Assembly (NCBI GenBank): GCA_045564455.1
Contig: JBJLHG010000001.1
Coordinates: 280,865 to 344,864 of the forward strand
Source of the DNA: CASICS01 sp045564455
Lineage (GTDB): Bacteria; Pseudomonadota; Gammaproteobacteria; Magnimaribacterales; AG-339-G14
Reading direction: 5' to 3'
Length of the DNA: 64,000 nucleotides
Positions 33,944 to 43,321 of this stretch are shown piece after piece. Below the pieces are notes generated by a model. The model ran no database searches and was not told the origin of the DNA. It saw nothing but the letters and a program-made list of their open reading frames with translations. The translations under genes were made by a program, and so were the position numbers. Position 1 is the first letter of the stretch. Each line of letters begins with the position of its first letter.

Positions 33944-34846
33944 TTGAAAAATTTTGAAGGAAAAGTAGCTGTTATAACTGGTTCTGGTTCAGGAATGGGA
34001 AGAGAGTTGGCAATTGAATTAGCTCAATCTGGAGCTAATATTGCTCTCGTAGAGTGGAATGAAGATACTCTTAATGAAACTGCTGATCTTCTAAAAAAAT
34101 ATAATATTGGAGTTTCTAAACATATTTTAGATGTGAGTGATAAAGAAGCAGTTTTTGCTTTGCCGGAAAAAGTTATTGATGAGCATGGTTCGGTAGATAT
34201 GATTTTTAATAATGCTGGAGTTGCCCTAGCTTCTTCTATAGAAGATTCTACAGACGAAGATTGGGACTGGGGATTAGGCATATTACTTCATGGAGTAATA
34301 AACGGTACAAGAGCTTTTTTACCTTATTTAAAAGAAAGACCGGAAGCAGCTATCGTCAATACTTCTTCTATTTTCGGGTTACTTAGCGTACCAACTCAAT
34401 CAATTTATCATGTAGGTAAATATGGAGTGAGAGCTTTTACTGAAAGTTTGGCCTTAGAAATGAAAATGGAAGAATCTCCTGTAGAAGTTTATTCAGTTCA
34501 TCCAGGTCATATCGGAACTAATATTGCAAACATCGCTGCCAAACAAGGAAAGATGGAATTCAATTCAGAAGAAATGGAAAAAAGACCCAACATTTTTGGG
34601 CCAAAAGCAAAATCAATTGAAGAGGTTGGACAACTATTCAAGAGTGGAGCTCCTATAAACGCTAATACAGCAGCAAAAATAATCCTTAAAAATATACAAA
34701 AGAAAAATAAAAGAATTTTAGTTGGAGCTGATGCTCATTGGTATGACAGAATTCAAAGACTTTTTCCAAAAAAGTATATTTATTTCTTGCCATTCATATC
34801 TTTGATAAGAGGGTGGTTTCCAAAAGACAAACCCTTAGATAGATAA
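33944..34846 (+). CDS. Short-chain dehydrogenase/reductase
   Basis: A 300-residue SDR with cofactor loop TGSGSGMGRELA, NNAGVALAS, catalytic NTSSIFGLLS, and YHVGKYGVRAFTE (YxxxK). The start is a TTG at 33944 after a GGAG ribosome site. The extra C-terminal 50 residues (RILVGADAHWYDRIQRLFPKKYIYFLPF) are typical of SDR proteins acting on hydrophobic alcohols or ketones near the membrane. It converges on fabY with no gap between the two stop codons (TAA and TTA adjacent). Confidence 0.88.
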   Translation: MKNFEGKVAVITGSGSGMGRELAIELAQSGANIALVEWNEDTLNETADLLKKYNIGVSKHILDVSDKEAVFALPEKVIDEHGSVDMIFNNAGVALASSIEDSTDEDWDWGLGILLHGVINGTRAFLPYLKERPEAAIVNTSSIFGLLSVPTQSIYHVGKYGVRAFTESLALEMKMEESPVEVYSVHPGHIGTNIANIAAKQGKMEFNSEEMEKRPNIFGPKAKSIEEVGQLFKSGAPINANTAAKIILKNIQKKNKRILVGADAHWYDRIQRLFPKKYIYFLPFISLIRGWFPKDKPLDR

Positions 34847-36505
34847 TTAAATATCTATTTTGTTAAAACCTTTCAACTCAATAGAATTAGAATTTATTTT
34901 TAAATCTTCCTTAGGATTTAAAACTGACTCATTAAATCGATAAATAAGATCATAATCTCCACTTAAAGATTTTTCATTATATTTTTCTTTTTTAAGTACA
35001 GTTTTTTCTTTTTTATTTTTATAAATAGAAATTTCTTTCTCTGAGTAACATTCTGAAATTATGTTATCAACATAAGAAGGGCTATAAACCGGCATAGTAG
35101 AGTTATTTCCGCCAAAACCTTTGGCGTTTAAAAAGATAACATCTAAAGATCGAGGGTTAATTTCTTTATGTTCAAGACAATAATCAAGAGATTCAGTTGA
35201 TACATCATTTGCTAGGGCAGGAGTAGTTTTTAAGCCAGGAATTATCCCTTTGCTCCATATTCCTATAGCTGTTAATAGTTCATCTCCTCCAGCAGGACCC
35301 ATACTATGGCCGATATATCCTTTTATACCTGTTACATATAAATTATTTATTTTTAAAGCTGTAGCAGACTTACTAAATACATCAGATTCAGTACTTCTAT
35401 TTTGAGTAGTTCCTGTGCCATGTGCAATGACTAATGACTCATTTAAATTTGGAAAATCTTTTTTAGCTTTTGCTATAGATTGAGCCATAGTTATATAATT
35501 TCCTATGCCAGGAGAACTGATAGATTTTTTTATTCCATCAGCATTTATGAATACTTCTGGAACTGCGCATAGAATATCTGCTCCTATTTTCATAGCAAAT
35601 TCTAAAGTTGTAACAACCGAAAATTGTGCAGATTCTCCTAAAATCATTCCACAATTATCACCGAAAGGTCTACAAGCATTTTGTAATTTTATCTCCGTCG
35701 TTGACTCACCGACTCTTTCTTGCATAGACAATATTTTTTTATCATCTGCTATTCCAGTCGTTGCCAAAAAACCGTCTGTTATTTCAGGATTTATTGGAGC
35801 TTCAGAAGAGCCAATTACTGCAAAATCTATTTCATTATTTTTTATTAAACTTAAAGCAGCATGCAAGTTATAATGATAAGTAGCACATGCTCCAGCAACC
35901 ATTCCAGTTTTTCCAACTGATCCTAAAATATAAGCATTAATAAAATCTGCTGTCATCTCGATTAATGACATCGATAAATGTTTGGAAGATGAGCGGCTAT
36001 TTTTTAACCTTGATTGCATTAAACCTCCCATTCCATCATAGTCTAATTGACCAATTGCAGGCCCGGCGAAGACAGCCACTCTATTCGGATTTAGCAAAGG
36101 CTTTATCTCAGACTCCCAATCAACTCCTAAATTATGCAAAGCATCGCTGACGCCAAAAATAGTCATTTGTATTCCCTTAGGATGCTGTCTAGATTTATAT
36201 AGTTTTGACAAATCAAAATATTCTGGCAACTGAGCAGCAGCATTAACACCCATGATCTCTGTCATTAACCCATCAGGATCATACAGTTCTTTATTGATCT
36301 GTCTGACTAGTGTTCCATTCAATATTTCTGATTCAGATCTTTCAAGACCACTCAAAGAATTTAAATCTTTTAAAACATTTTTTTTCTCATTATCAGTTAA
36401 TTTTTCATAAATTAATCGTTGATAAGCTAAGTTAGAAGAGGAGCGGCCAGCAGAATTTATTCCACCTATGGAACAAATAACTGGCAATTTTTTTAAATTT
36501 GACAT
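34847..36505 (-). CDS. fabY: FabY-type beta-ketoacyl-ACP synthase
   Basis: FabY is a condensing enzyme that starts fatty-acid synthesis from acetyl-CoA and malonyl-ACP in Pseudomonas. The 552-residue protein matches it in order: LPVICSIGGINSAGRSS at the start, GVNAAAQLPEYFDLSKLYKSRQHPKGIQM, QLDYDGMGGLMQSRLK, the nucleophile in GSVGKTGMVAGACATYHYNL, HGTGTTQNRSTESDVF, and GYIGHSMGPAGGDELLTA with the second His. It is about 80 residues shorter than the Pseudomonas protein, mainly in the N-terminal insert. fabI at 47947 supplies the final reduction. The family call is from recalled alignment. Confidence 0.8.
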   Translation of the reverse strand: MSNLKKLPVICSIGGINSAGRSSSNLAYQRLIYEKLTDNEKKNVLKDLNSLSGLERSESEILNGTLVRQINKELYDPDGLMTEIMGVNAAAQLPEYFDLSKLYKSRQHPKGIQMTIFGVSDALHNLGVDWESEIKPLLNPNRVAVFAGPAIGQLDYDGMGGLMQSRLKNSRSSSKHLSMSLIEMTADFINAYILGSVGKTGMVAGACATYHYNLHAALSLIKNNEIDFAVIGSSEAPINPEITDGFLATTGIADDKKILSMQERVGESTTEIKLQNACRPFGDNCGMILGESAQFSVVTTLEFAMKIGADILCAVPEVFINADGIKKSISSPGIGNYITMAQSIAKAKKDFPNLNESLVIAHGTGTTQNRSTESDVFSKSATALKINNLYVTGIKGYIGHSMGPAGGDELLTAIGIWSKGIIPGLKTTPALANDVSTESLDYCLEHKEINPRSLDVIFLNAKGFGGNNSTMPVYSPSYVDNIISECYSEKEISIYKNKKEKTVLKKEKYNEKSLSGDYDLIYRFNESVLNPKEDLKINSNSIELKGFNKIDI

Positions 36506-36550
36506 ATTTTGTTTTAAAAATCTATTCTACATCATAAAAAAAGAGGAAAA

Positions 36551-38089
36551 ATGCATCCCGGAATAAATGGACCTAAATTAAAAGATAAACCAGCAATTAT
36601 TATGGCTGGTAGTGGCGATGTTATAAGTCATCAAGAATTGAATGAGCTTTCCAATCAAGGAGCTCAGTTATTCAGATCTTTAGGTCTAAAGCCAGGTGAC
36701 AGCATGGCTTTTATGATGGAAAACCATAAATTATTTTTTCCAATTGCCTTTGCCGCATATAGAAGTGGGCTTAAGTACACAGCTATAAGCTGGAGACTTC
36801 AACCAAATGAGGTTGAATATATAGTTAAAGATTCCAATGCTAAAGTTTTTATAACATCTAAATTTCTCGAAGAATCTGCTGAGCTTTTATCTGATTCTTT
36901 AAAAGGTGTTCAAAAGTTTATGCTTGATGGCTCTTTTAAAGATTTTAAATGCTTCGAGGATGAACTGAGTAAATTTCCTAAAACTCCAATTAGTGATGAG
37001 TGTCAAGGAGCTGCAATGCTTTATTCTTCAGGAACTACTGGCAAGCCAAAAGGAGTTAGTAGAGAAGTTAAACTAGATCCTTTACCTTATTCTGTTGATG
37101 AAGATGATTTGGGTCTTACTAGAGTGGTTCAAGGTTTATATGGAGCAGATGAAAATTCAATTTATTTATCCCCAGCTCCTTTGTATCATTCTGCCCCGAT
37201 GGGTTTTAATACGGGTTTTATAGCTTTGGGAGCGACTAGTATTATTTTAGAAAAATTTGATCCAGAAATGGCTCTTTCTGCTATCGAGAAATATAAAGTT
37301 ACACATAGTCAATGGGTCCCAACTATGTTTATTAGATTTTTAAAAAGCTCTCAAGAAATATTTAATAAATACGATTTATCTTCGCATAAAGTAGCTATTC
37401 ATGCAGCAGCTCCTTGTCCAATAGAAGTAAAGGAAAAAATGATCAATTGGTGGGGATCAATAATTCACGAATATTATGCAGGAACAGAATTTAATGGTTT
37501 TGTTGCGTGTAATTCAGAGGAATGGTTATCTCACAAAGGAACAGTAGGAAAGTCGCTCTTGGGTCCAATACACATATTGGATGACGATCAAAATGAAGTA
37601 TCAACTGGTGAAGAAGGAACAGTTTACTTTGAAGGGCCCACTGCAAACGGTTTCTCTTATCACAATGATAAAGAAAAAACTAAAAGCGCAACATCAAAAC
37701 AGGGATATACAACTTTGGGAGATGTTGGATATTTAGATAAAGAAGATTATTTATATTTAACAGATAGAAAAGCATTTATGATAATTTCTGGAGGGGTAAA
37801 TATATACCCAAAAGAAACGGAAGATTTATTAGTAATGCATCCAAAGGTAGCTGATGTTGCTGTTTTTGGAGTTCCCAATGAGGAAATGGGAGAGGAAGTA
37901 AAAGCCGTTGTCCAGCCTATGGACATGGGCTTAGTAGATCAATCTTTAGAGCAAGAGTTGATGGCTTATTGCAGAGATAATATATCTCATATTAAATGTC
38001 CAAAAACTATCGATTTTAGGAGCGAACTTCCAAGACATCCAACTGGCAAATTATACAAAAGACTTTTGAAAGATGAATACTGGAACTAA
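36551..38089 (+). CDS. AMP-dependent acyl-CoA synthetase/ligase
   Basis: A 512-residue ANL-superfamily enzyme. The P-loop-like motif is YSSGTTGKPKGVSRE (about residue 157), followed by YAGTEFNGFV, TLGDVGYLDKEDYLYLTDRKAFMIISGGVNIYP and the C-terminal PRHPTGKLYKRLL with the catalytic lysine. These activate carboxylic acids as acyl-AMP and transfer them to CoA. The substrate is probably a medium/long-chain or branched acid, but it cannot be read from the sequence. It diverges from fabY by 45 bases and converges on folD with a four-base overlap. Confidence 0.93.
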   Translation: MHPGINGPKLKDKPAIIMAGSGDVISHQELNELSNQGAQLFRSLGLKPGDSMAFMMENHKLFFPIAFAAYRSGLKYTAISWRLQPNEVEYIVKDSNAKVFITSKFLEESAELLSDSLKGVQKFMLDGSFKDFKCFEDELSKFPKTPISDECQGAAMLYSSGTTGKPKGVSREVKLDPLPYSVDEDDLGLTRVVQGLYGADENSIYLSPAPLYHSAPMGFNTGFIALGATSIILEKFDPEMALSAIEKYKVTHSQWVPTMFIRFLKSSQEIFNKYDLSSHKVAIHAAAPCPIEVKEKMINWWGSIIHEYYAGTEFNGFVACNSEEWLSHKGTVGKSLLGPIHILDDDQNEVSTGEEGTVYFEGPTANGFSYHNDKEKTKSATSKQGYTTLGDVGYLDKEDYLYLTDRKAFMIISGGVNIYPKETEDLLVMHPKVADVAVFGVPNEEMGEEVKAVVQPMDMGLVDQSLEQELMAYCRDNISHIKCPKTIDFRSELPRHPTGKLYKRLLKDEYWN

Positions 38090-38928
38090 TCTTTAATTTT
38101 ATTCTCGCAACTTTCAATAGTTTGCATTATTAAAGTATTAATTGTCATTGGGCCAACACCACCAGGAACTGGCGTATAGGCAAAACATTTATCGATTAAA
38201 GGTTCTAGTTCAATATCGCCACATTTTTCTGGATGATATCCGGCATCAATTACCACAGCATTTTCTTTTACCCAATCTGCTTTAATAAATCTTGGTATTC
38301 CTACCGCTCCAACTAGAATATCAGCAGTTTTTATAATCGAATCAAGATTCTGTGTTTTGGAATGACAGACTGTTACCGTTGCATTTGAGTTTAAAAGCAT
38401 CATGGCCATAGGTTTGCCTAAAATAGGGCTTCTTCCAACAACAACCGCATGTTTTCCTGATAAAGGAATTTCATAATGATTCAAGAGCCTCATTATTCCA
38501 AATGGCGTGCAAGAGCCAAAAGCTTGTTCTTGCATTGTCATTTTACCAAAACCAAGACTAGTAACACCGTCTACATCTTTTGATAAATCTATATGATCAA
38601 AGCAAACTCTCTCATCTATCTGTTCAGGAGTCGGGTGTTGCAGTAAAATTCCTGAGACCTCATTGTTATAATTCAACTCTGTAATTTTATTAATCAATTC
38701 TTTAGTGGTTGTTTCATTGGATAGCTCCACTTTAAGTGACCTCATACCAATACGCTCACAGGCATTTCCTTTCATCTTCACATAAGTTTCTGAAGCAGGA
38801 TCATCTCCAACTAGAATGGTAGCTAAAATTGGCGTTATTCCAGATTTATCTTTTATTTTGGAAACTCTATTAGCAAAATCTTTTTCTGATTTAGCAGCTA
38901 ATTCTTTTCCATTTAGTATTAATGTCAT
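38086..38928 (-). CDS. folD: Bifunctional methylenetetrahydrofolate dehydrogenase/cyclohydrolase
   Basis: FolD interconverts methylene-THF and 10-formyl-THF for purine and formyl-methionine synthesis. The ATG at 38928 starts TLILNGKELAAKSE and gives 280 residues; an ATG at 38949 would add seven. Motifs are ILVGDDPASETYVKMK with catalytic Lys and Tyr, LQHPTPEQID, DVDGVTSLGFG, VVGRSPILGKPMAMML (NADP loop) and PVPGGVGPMTINTL. tRNA-Pro lies just upstream on the other strand. Confidence 0.96.
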   Translation of the reverse strand: MTLILNGKELAAKSEKDFANRVSKIKDKSGITPILATILVGDDPASETYVKMKGNACERIGMRSLKVELSNETTTKELINKITELNYNNEVSGILLQHPTPEQIDERVCFDHIDLSKDVDGVTSLGFGKMTMQEQAFGSCTPFGIMRLLNHYEIPLSGKHAVVVGRSPILGKPMAMMLLNSNATVTVCHSKTQNLDSIIKTADILVGAVGIPRFIKADWVKENAVVIDAGYHPEKCGDIELEPLIDKCFAYTPVPGGVGPMTINTLIMQTIESCENKIKD

Positions 38929-38987
38929 AAATTTTTGATATGATACCACCGCTTTAATACCAAGTTTATTAAAGAATAGGTTTTATT

Positions 38988-39064
38988 CGGAGTGTAGCGC
39001 AGCCTGGTAGCGCGCCTGCTTTGGGAGCAGGATGTCGGGGGTTCGAATCCCTCCACTCCGACCA
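38988..39064 (+). tRNA. tRNA-Pro (anticodon TGG)
   Basis: A 77-base tRNA with encoded CCA. The acceptor stem CGGAGTG pairs with CACTCCG, and the anticodon stem CCTGC/GCAGG encloses TTTGGGA (TGG). The D loop has AGCCTGGTAG and the T arm GGGGGTTCGAATCCCTC. The discriminator is A. Confidence 0.97.
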
Positions 39065-39106
39065 GTTTAAAAATTTTAAATTTCTTTTTCTATAATCTAT
39101 ATAAAT

Positions 39107-39844
39107 ATGGACTTAATCACTGAATTTAAAAAACTAATCAATGAATGCTCGTATCCAGTTTTCTTTACCGGCGCTGGCATTAGTACTGATTCAGGGATAC
39201 CTGATTTTAGAGGGCCAAATGGCTTTTGGAAAAAGAATACACCCATATATTTTCAGGATTTTATCAATTCAGAAGATATGCGAATTAAATACTGGAATCA
39301 AAGTTTACAGTTTAAGAGAAATTTTTATTCTTATGAGCCTAATTTTGGACATAAAGCTATAGCCAAAATAATTAAACAAAAAAACCATGGGCATTGCATT
39401 ACTCAAAATATAGACAATCTTCATCAAAAAGGAGGATTAGATATAGATCAAGTTACAGAAATTCATGGTAATGCTACATATGCATTATGTTTAGATTGTT
39501 CTAAAATTTTTGAATTAAAAGAAATACACGAAAATTTTCTTAAAACACTAGCTGCTCCTCTTTGTAATAAATGTAATGGGCTTATAAAAACAGCTACCAT
39601 TTCTTTTGGACAGCCTATGCCAGAAAATGAAATGAAAAGGGCTCATCAGGAAGCAGAGTCAGCAGATCTTTTAATTGTTGCAGGATCTTCACTATCTGTT
39701 TTTCCAGCAGCTAAAATTCCATTGTACGCAAAAGAAAAAGGAGCTTTATTAGTTATTTTAAATAATGAAAAGACTGATTTTGATGAAATTGCAGATTTAG
39801 TAATAAATGAAAACATAAGTGATACCTTGAAAAGGGTAATTTAA
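39107..39844 (+). CDS. cobB: NAD-dependent protein deacylase of the Sir2 family
   Basis: A 245-residue sirtuin. Signatures are FTGAGISTDSGIPDFRG (NAD binding), TQNIDNLHQKGG with the catalytic region, EIHGNATYALCLDCSKIF and CNKCNGLIKTATISFGQ with the four zinc cysteines, and VAGSSLSVFPAAKIP. Such enzymes remove acyl groups from lysines using NAD. The gene sits between tRNA-Pro and the tRNA-Arg/tRNA-His pair. The symbol follows the bacterial sirtuin name. Confidence 0.92.
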   Translation: MDLITEFKKLINECSYPVFFTGAGISTDSGIPDFRGPNGFWKKNTPIYFQDFINSEDMRIKYWNQSLQFKRNFYSYEPNFGHKAIAKIIKQKNHGHCITQNIDNLHQKGGLDIDQVTEIHGNATYALCLDCSKIFELKEIHENFLKTLAAPLCNKCNGLIKTATISFGQPMPENEMKRAHQEAESADLLIVAGSSLSVFPAAKIPLYAKEKGALLVILNNEKTDFDEIADLVINENISDTLKRVI

Positions 39845-39920
39845 TCAAATCTTTGATTTTTCTTATTTTAATAAGACTAAAGACTAATCATTTCCTTTTA
39901 TATAGAATAGCGAATTGCTA

Positions 39921-39997
39921 CTCCCGGTAGCTCAGCTGGATAGAGCATCTGCCTTCTAAGCAGAGGGTCGCAGGTTCGAATCCTGCCCGGGAGGCCA
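39921..39997 (+). tRNA. tRNA-Arg (anticodon TCT)
   Basis: A 77-base tRNA with encoded CCA. The acceptor stem CTCCCGG pairs with CCGGGAG, and the anticodon stem TCTGC/GCAGA encloses CTTCTAA (TCT). The D arm is GCTCAGCTGGATAGAGC and the T arm GCAGGTTCGAATCCTGC. The discriminator is G. Confidence 0.96.
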
Positions 39998-40002
39998 TTA
40001 AT

Positions 40003-40079
40003 GGTGGGCGTAGCTCAGTTGGTAGAGCACTGGTTTGTGGTACCGGTTGTCGTGGGTTCAAGCCCCATCGTCCACCCCA
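40003..40079 (+). tRNA. tRNA-His (anticodon GTG)
   Basis: A 77-base tRNA beginning with the extra G typical of tRNA-His (40003), then acceptor GTGGGCG pairing with CGTCCAC apart from one G-T. The anticodon loop TTGTGGT (GTG) sits in CTGGT/ACCGG, and CCA is encoded. It begins six bases after tRNA-Arg and tig follows 15 bases downstream, so all may be one transcript. Confidence 0.97.
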
Positions 40080-40094
40080 TTAAGGAATAAAAAT

Positions 40095-41390
40095 ATGTTT
40101 GGTTTAAAAAAGAAAAGTTCAGAACAAAAACTCACTTTAAAATTATTATCAGCAGATCTTGTTAGTGAATTTGATAAAAAAATAAAACAACAACAAGATT
40201 CATCTAATCTTAAAGGGTACAGAAAAGGAAAAGCACCAAAAGAAGTTATAGAACAACTCTATGGTGAGCAAATTACAGGACAAGTTATATACGAAGGTAT
40301 GACAAATGCTTTCTATAAAAAAGTTTCTGAAGAAAAGATTTCGGTTGTTGGGCAGCCAGCTCTAAATCCAAAAACTATGGATATTTCAAAAGATGTTTCC
40401 TTTGAAGCTGTCTTTGAAATATATCCAGAATTTACTCTAAAAAAGTTTTCAGCTATTAAATTTAAAAAACCTAAAGCATCAATCAATGATAAAGATATAA
40501 ATGAAACCATCGAAAAAATGCAAAAAAGATTTGGTAATTTAGAAAAAATTGAGGGGTGTGCTGATAATGGAAAATTCTCAAAGATAGATTTTGAAGGATA
40601 CATGGATGGAGAGCTTTTTGAAGGAGGCGCATCAAAAGACTACCTTATAGAAATTGGTTCTAATAATATGATTCCTGGTTTTGAAGAGGGAATTATCGGA
40701 ATGAAAGAAGGCGATGAAAAAGAAATAAATATAAATTTTCCTGATGATTATCACGCCGAAGATTTAAAGGGAAAACCTGTTACGTTCAAGATTAAAGTCA
40801 ATGAGGTTCTAGAAACTAATAAACCAAAACTTGATAAAGAATTTTTTACTAAAACTGGAATCGAAGTTGAGACTTTAGAGGACTTCAAGAAAGACTTGCA
40901 AGAAAAGTTACAAAAAGATCTTGAAGTTACTTTAAAAAGAAAAACTAAAGAGAGAGTCTTTGATGCTCTGGAAGCTCTAAATCCTGTTGAAATCCCTTCA
41001 GCTATGGTTTCTGCGGAAGCAGATAATTTAAGAAAAGCAGCCGCTCAACAAATGGGAATGGATATAGAAAAAATTTCAGAGACAGATTTACCCTTAGATG
41101 GCTTTACAGAAAATGCAACAAAAAGAGTTCGTTTAGGGGTTATTCTTAATAAAATTATTGAAGATCAAGAATTAAAATCAGAAGACAAGTTAGTTAAAGA
41201 ATTAATTGAAGAAAGAGCTTCAGGTTTTAAGGATCCAGAACAATATAAAAATTGGATTTTTAGCAATGAAGAACAACTTAAAAATATGGAGTCTTTAGCG
41301 CTAGAAGAACAGGTTACAGAATTTTTAATTAGAGAAGCAAAAACTGAAGATGAAAATCTAAGTTTTGAAGAAGCTATGACAATGAGTTAA
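40095..41390 (+). CDS. tig: Trigger factor
   Basis: Trigger factor is the ribosome-bound chaperone and prolyl isomerase that meets nascent chains. The start is the ATG at 40095 after AAGGA, giving 431 residues (432 in E. coli). The N-terminal ribosome-docking signature is LKGYRKGKAPKEVIEQLYG (the GFRxGK loop as GYRKGK), the FKBP domain is at about residues 150-245 (FEGYMDGELFEGG and PGFEEGIIGMKEGDEKEI), and a helical C-terminal domain follows. The gene begins the tig-clpP-clpX-lon-hupB-ppiD block. Confidence 0.97.
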   Translation: MFGLKKKSSEQKLTLKLLSADLVSEFDKKIKQQQDSSNLKGYRKGKAPKEVIEQLYGEQITGQVIYEGMTNAFYKKVSEEKISVVGQPALNPKTMDISKDVSFEAVFEIYPEFTLKKFSAIKFKKPKASINDKDINETIEKMQKRFGNLEKIEGCADNGKFSKIDFEGYMDGELFEGGASKDYLIEIGSNNMIPGFEEGIIGMKEGDEKEININFPDDYHAEDLKGKPVTFKIKVNEVLETNKPKLDKEFFTKTGIEVETLEDFKKDLQEKLQKDLEVTLKRKTKERVFDALEALNPVEIPSAMVSAEADNLRKAAAQQMGMDIEKISETDLPLDGFTENATKRVRLGVILNKIIEDQELKSEDKLVKELIEERASGFKDPEQYKNWIFSNEEQLKNMESLALEEQVTEFLIREAKTEDENLSFEEAMTMS

Positions 41391-41399
41391 ATTACATAC

Positions 41400-42002
41400 A
41401 TGAGCAAAATATATAATCAGTTAGTACCTATGGTAGTTGAGCAAACTCCAAGAGGAGAAAGAGCTTTTGATATTTATTCAAGACTTTTAAAAGAAAGAGT
41501 TATTTTCATTACTGGTCCGATAGAGGATCACATGGCAAACTTAATTGTTGCTCAGTTGTTATTCTTAGAAGCAGACAACCCTGATAAAGACATTAATCTT
41601 TATATAAATTCACCAGGCGGATCTGTCACTGCTGGTATGTCTATTTATGACACTATGTCTTATATAAAACCTGACATAAGTACTTTGTGTATAGGTCAAG
41701 CCTCCAGTATGGGAGCAGTATTATTAGCTGGTGGAACCAAAGGCAAAAGATTTGCTTTGCCTAATTCTAGAATTATGATTCATCAACCTTTAGGTGGTTT
41801 CCAAGGCCAAGCTAGCGATATTGAAATTCATGCGAAGGAAATGCTAAAAATAAGAACTAAGTTAAATGAAATTCTGTCTAAACATAGCGGAAAAAAAATT
41901 GAAGATATAGAGGTAGATACAGAAAGAGATAATTTTATGTCAGGTGATGAAGCAAGTGATTATGGATTAATAGATAAGGTTATATCTCAACGAAGTAAAT
42001 AA
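41400..42002 (+). CDS. clpP: ATP-dependent Clp protease proteolytic subunit
   Basis: ClpP forms the serine protease barrel used with ClpX and ClpA. The 200-residue protein has the catalytic Ser in GQASSMGAVLLAGG, His in RIMIHQPLGGFQGQASD, and Asp in ERDNFMSGDEASDYGL, with the N-terminal ERAFDIYSRLLKERVIF. It starts nine bases after tig and abuts clpX. Confidence 0.98.
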   Translation: MSKIYNQLVPMVVEQTPRGERAFDIYSRLLKERVIFITGPIEDHMANLIVAQLLFLEADNPDKDINLYINSPGGSVTAGMSIYDTMSYIKPDISTLCIGQASSMGAVLLAGGTKGKRFALPNSRIMIHQPLGGFQGQASDIEIHAKEMLKIRTKLNEILSKHSGKKIEDIEVDTERDNFMSGDEASDYGLIDKVISQRSK

Positions 42003-43268
42003 ATGACTGAAGAAGCAGACAATAAAGATAAACAATTATTTTGTTCATTTTGTGGTAAAAACCAAAGTGAAGTTAAAAAACTCATTGCTGGACCTTCAGT
42101 CTATATTTGCGATGAATGCGTCTCACTATGTAATGACATTATAAAAGAAGATTTATCTGAAGATAAAAACGAGTCCGAAGATAAAGACTTACCAATTCCA
42201 GTAGAAATAAAGTCTATCTTAGATGAATATGTAATAGGCCAAGACCAAGCAAAAAAAATATTATCAGTAGCAGTTTATAATCATTACAAAAGGTTAAGAA
42301 ACTCTTCTAAAGAGGATGAAGTAGAGCTCGGTAAAAGCAATATACTTTTGTTAGGTCCAACAGGAAGCGGTAAAACATTACTGGCTCAGACCTTAGCTAG
42401 ACTATTAGATGTTCCATTTACTATAGCCGATGCAACGACCCTAACTGAAGCTGGTTATGTAGGAGAAGATGTAGAGAATATCATTCAAAAATTACTTCAG
42501 AAATGTGACTATGATGTTGAGAAAGCTGAGTTAGGAATTGTCTATATAGATGAAATTGATAAGATAGCCAGAAAATCAGATAATCCCTCAATAACAAGAG
42601 ATGTCTCTGGTGAAGGTGTTCAACAAGCACTTTTAAAGCTCATTGAAGGAACCACAGCTTCGGTTCCTCCTCAAGGTGGAAGAAAACATCCTCAACAAGA
42701 ATTTCTTCAAGTAAATACTTCAAATATTCTTTTTATTTGCGGAGGTGCTTTTTCAGGATTGGATGAAATTATTAGAAATCGTTCTGAGGAAAAAGGAATG
42801 GGCTTTGAAGCTTCCGTAGTTAAAAAATTAGAATCAAAAAATATTGCTGAAACAATGAAAAGAGTTAAACCTGAGGATCTAATAAAGTATGGTTTGATAC
42901 CAGAATTTATCGGCCGTTTACCTGTAACAGCTTCATTAGAAGAGTTAGACGAAGATGCATTAGTTACTATATTAACGACTCCAAAAAACTCTCTTGTAAA
43001 ACAATTCAATAAATTGTTTGAAATGGAATCAGTAGAGTTAGATATACGTGAGGATGCTTTGAAAGAGATTGCAAGAAAAGCGATTGAAATGAAAACAGGT
43101 GCCAGAGGACTGAGATCAATCATAGAAAATACTCTTTTAGACAGCATGTACCAAGTTCCTTCAGAATCAGAATTAGAAAAAGTTGTTGTTGATGCTTCTT
43201 GTATAAAGGGCGAATCAAAACCCTTGATGGTTTACAGATCAGGAAATAAATCTCAAAGCAAAAAATAA
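42003..43268 (+). CDS. clpX: ATP-dependent Clp protease ATP-binding subunit ClpX
   Basis: ClpX is the AAA+ unfoldase that feeds ClpP. The 421-residue protein has an N-terminal C4 zinc domain (CSFCGKNQ and CDECVSLC), Walker A GPTGSGKT (about residue 120), Walker B VYIDEIDK, the pore loop GYVGEDVE, and an IGF-type ClpP loop (GMGFEAS). The C-terminal small domain ends with KPLMVYRSG. It starts directly after the clpP stop codon. Confidence 0.98.
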   Translation: MTEEADNKDKQLFCSFCGKNQSEVKKLIAGPSVYICDECVSLCNDIIKEDLSEDKNESEDKDLPIPVEIKSILDEYVIGQDQAKKILSVAVYNHYKRLRNSSKEDEVELGKSNILLLGPTGSGKTLLAQTLARLLDVPFTIADATTLTEAGYVGEDVENIIQKLLQKCDYDVEKAELGIVYIDEIDKIARKSDNPSITRDVSGEGVQQALLKLIEGTTASVPPQGGRKHPQQEFLQVNTSNILFICGGAFSGLDEIIRNRSEEKGMGFEASVVKKLESKNIAETMKRVKPEDLIKYGLIPEFIGRLPVTASLEELDEDALVTILTTPKNSLVKQFNKLFEMESVELDIREDALKEIARKAIEMKTGARGLRSIIENTLLDSMYQVPSESELEKVVVDASCIKGESKPLMVYRSGNKSQSKK

Positions 43269-43272
43269 TTAG

Positions 43273-43302
43273 CCTTGTAATTTATTTTTTTGTCCCAATC
43301 TA
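43273..43302 (+). promoter_or_regulatory. Sigma32 (heat-shock) type promoter before lon
   Basis: CCTTGTAA and CCCAATCTA are 13 bases apart, near the heat-shock consensus CTTGAA-N13/14-CCCCATNT. A transcript would begin near 43309, just before the lon start at 43322. It would allow lon to be raised separately from clpPX. Confidence 0.55.
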
Positions 43303-43321
43303 ACTAAGTGAGGTTCAAATT

